From Lachnoclostridium sp. UBA3320 (lineage in GTDB: Bacteria > Bacillota > Clostridia > Lachnospirales > Lachnospiraceae): 7,035 nucleotides of DNA. Position numbers and translations under genes: made by a program. The stretch is taken from assembly GCA_002361175.1 (NCBI GenBank), contig DESG01000124.1, positions 1 through 7,035 of the forward strand, written 5' to 3'. Under the pieces are notes generated by a model, which was given only the letters and a program-made list of their open reading frames with translations, was not told where the DNA came from and made no database searches. Of the stretch, positions 6,568 through 7,035 are shown one piece after another (position 1 is the first letter of the stretch; every line of letters begins with the position of its first letter).

Positions 6568-6726
6568 CCATTAAATCCACGATTCTTTTTAATAATTTTA
6601 ATACAATCATAAAGCCACCATTCGCTGTGGTATCCTTCTTACCTCTAATGTCTTTTACAAACTGTTTATCAGTTGCATATTCATATCATTTGGAATGAAT
6701 TAAACTCATATGTATTGCCTTTCTCT

Positions 6727-6749
6727 AATTTGCGCTTTTTGCGCTAATT
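6727..6749. other. Small imperfect hairpin in the operon leader region
   Basis: AATT-T-GCGC, a TTTTT loop, then GCGC-T-AATT: eight base pairs with one T-T mismatch. On the plus strand it is followed by TTTG, so it could be a weak terminator in that direction, but no plus-strand gene precedes it. On the minus strand it is followed by AGAGAAAGG, not a T run. It stands out because it is a GC-rich core in very AT-rich DNA. Function unknown. Confidence 0.3.
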
Positions 6750-7035
6750 TTTGTTAATTATTAATATTTATGTAAACCAGCTCTGTGGAATTTTCTAAAC
6801 AGGGTATTGGCTTTATATTTGCAAGGTTTCGACTAACGACAAATCTGTTTTTGTACACACCTGATGCGTACTTCTGTACTTCACATATTGTTTTATTATA
6901 CTGTATCTTCTTTCAACCTCATCCAATACCTTTCATAAACCCATCATTCTTCATCAACCAAGGTCCATACCTATCACATATAACATTTACCCCTACTCCC
7001 ATTACACATGATACGCTGTATGCATCTCCTCCTGC

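Larger units (their letters stand above)
6494..7035 (-). other. Upstream region without an intact gene; possible unassigned gene remnant
   Basis: No frame with a start, ribosome site and recognisable product is seen on either strand. On the minus strand one frame is open from the window edge at 7035 to a TGA near 6923 and includes VICDRYGPWLMKNDG. After two stops the same frame reopens from about 6915 to a TAA near 6754, including GVYKNRFVVSRNLANIKPIP. A further short open stretch around 6560-6685 includes YEYATDKQFVKDIRGK. I do not recognise any of these as a family. They could be remnants of an upstream gene or chance frames. The region also holds a small hairpin (6727-6749) and the candidate promoter. 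Confidence 0.3.

Noticed and set aside
1..7035. A new defence system, CRISPR array, prophage or insertion sequence
   Set aside because: No repeat-spacer pattern, nuclease, transposase or phage gene was recognised on either strand; the content is sugar-nucleotide and surface-glycan genes and their relics.

Overview
The window looks like part of a cell-surface polysaccharide locus from a low-GC Gram-positive bacterium, most likely a clostridial (Firmicute) genome. The signs are AT-rich DNA, strong GGAGG-type ribosome binding sites, and a WecG/TagA/CpsF-type glycosyltransferase next to sugar-nucleotide genes. The species cannot be named from this sequence. All supported genes lie on the minus strand, so transcription runs from high to low coordinates.

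Intact part (about 6475 down to 1815): five genes form a tight operon. In order they are a fused heptose-1-phosphate guanylyltransferase/heptose-bisphosphate phosphatase (HddC-GmhB), a heptose-7-phosphate kinase (HddA), a sedoheptulose-7-phosphate isomerase (GmhA), an extended SDR of the GDP-mannose dehydratase/reductase type, and a WecG/TagA/CpsF glycosyltransferase. The first four overlap by 4, 1 and 1 bases, and 20 bases separate the SDR from the glycosyltransferase. By family knowledge the first three proteins carry all four activities of the GDP-D-glycero-alpha-D-manno-heptose pathway: sedoheptulose 7-phosphate to heptose 7-phosphate (GmhA), to the 1,7-bisphosphate (HddA), to the 1-phosphate (GmhB domain), to GDP-heptose (HddC domain). 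The SDR would then modify the sugar, perhaps toward a 6-deoxy-heptose, and a glycosyltransferase would use a sugar nucleotide to build a lipid-linked glycan.

Decayed part (about 1780 down to 1): the operon runs into a gene graveyard. It holds the C-terminal half of a mannose-1-phosphate guanylyltransferase (ManC-like, with its cupin domain), broken by several stops and a deletion. Next comes a second, diverged WecG/TagA/CpsF gene with three in-frame stops and two frameshifts. Last is an acyltransferase-3 gene cut to 100 residues. The stop of that fragment lies in one arm of a perfect 28-bp inverted repeat whose other arm is inside the coding sequence. My reading is that an older GDP-mannose-linked polysaccharide module is being lost while a GDP-heptose module with its own TagA-type enzyme is kept.

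Upstream part (6494 to 7035): no intact gene is visible. It holds a candidate promoter, a small hairpin and a stretch with broken open frames that I could not assign. No RNA gene, CRISPR array, transposase or defence system was recognised.
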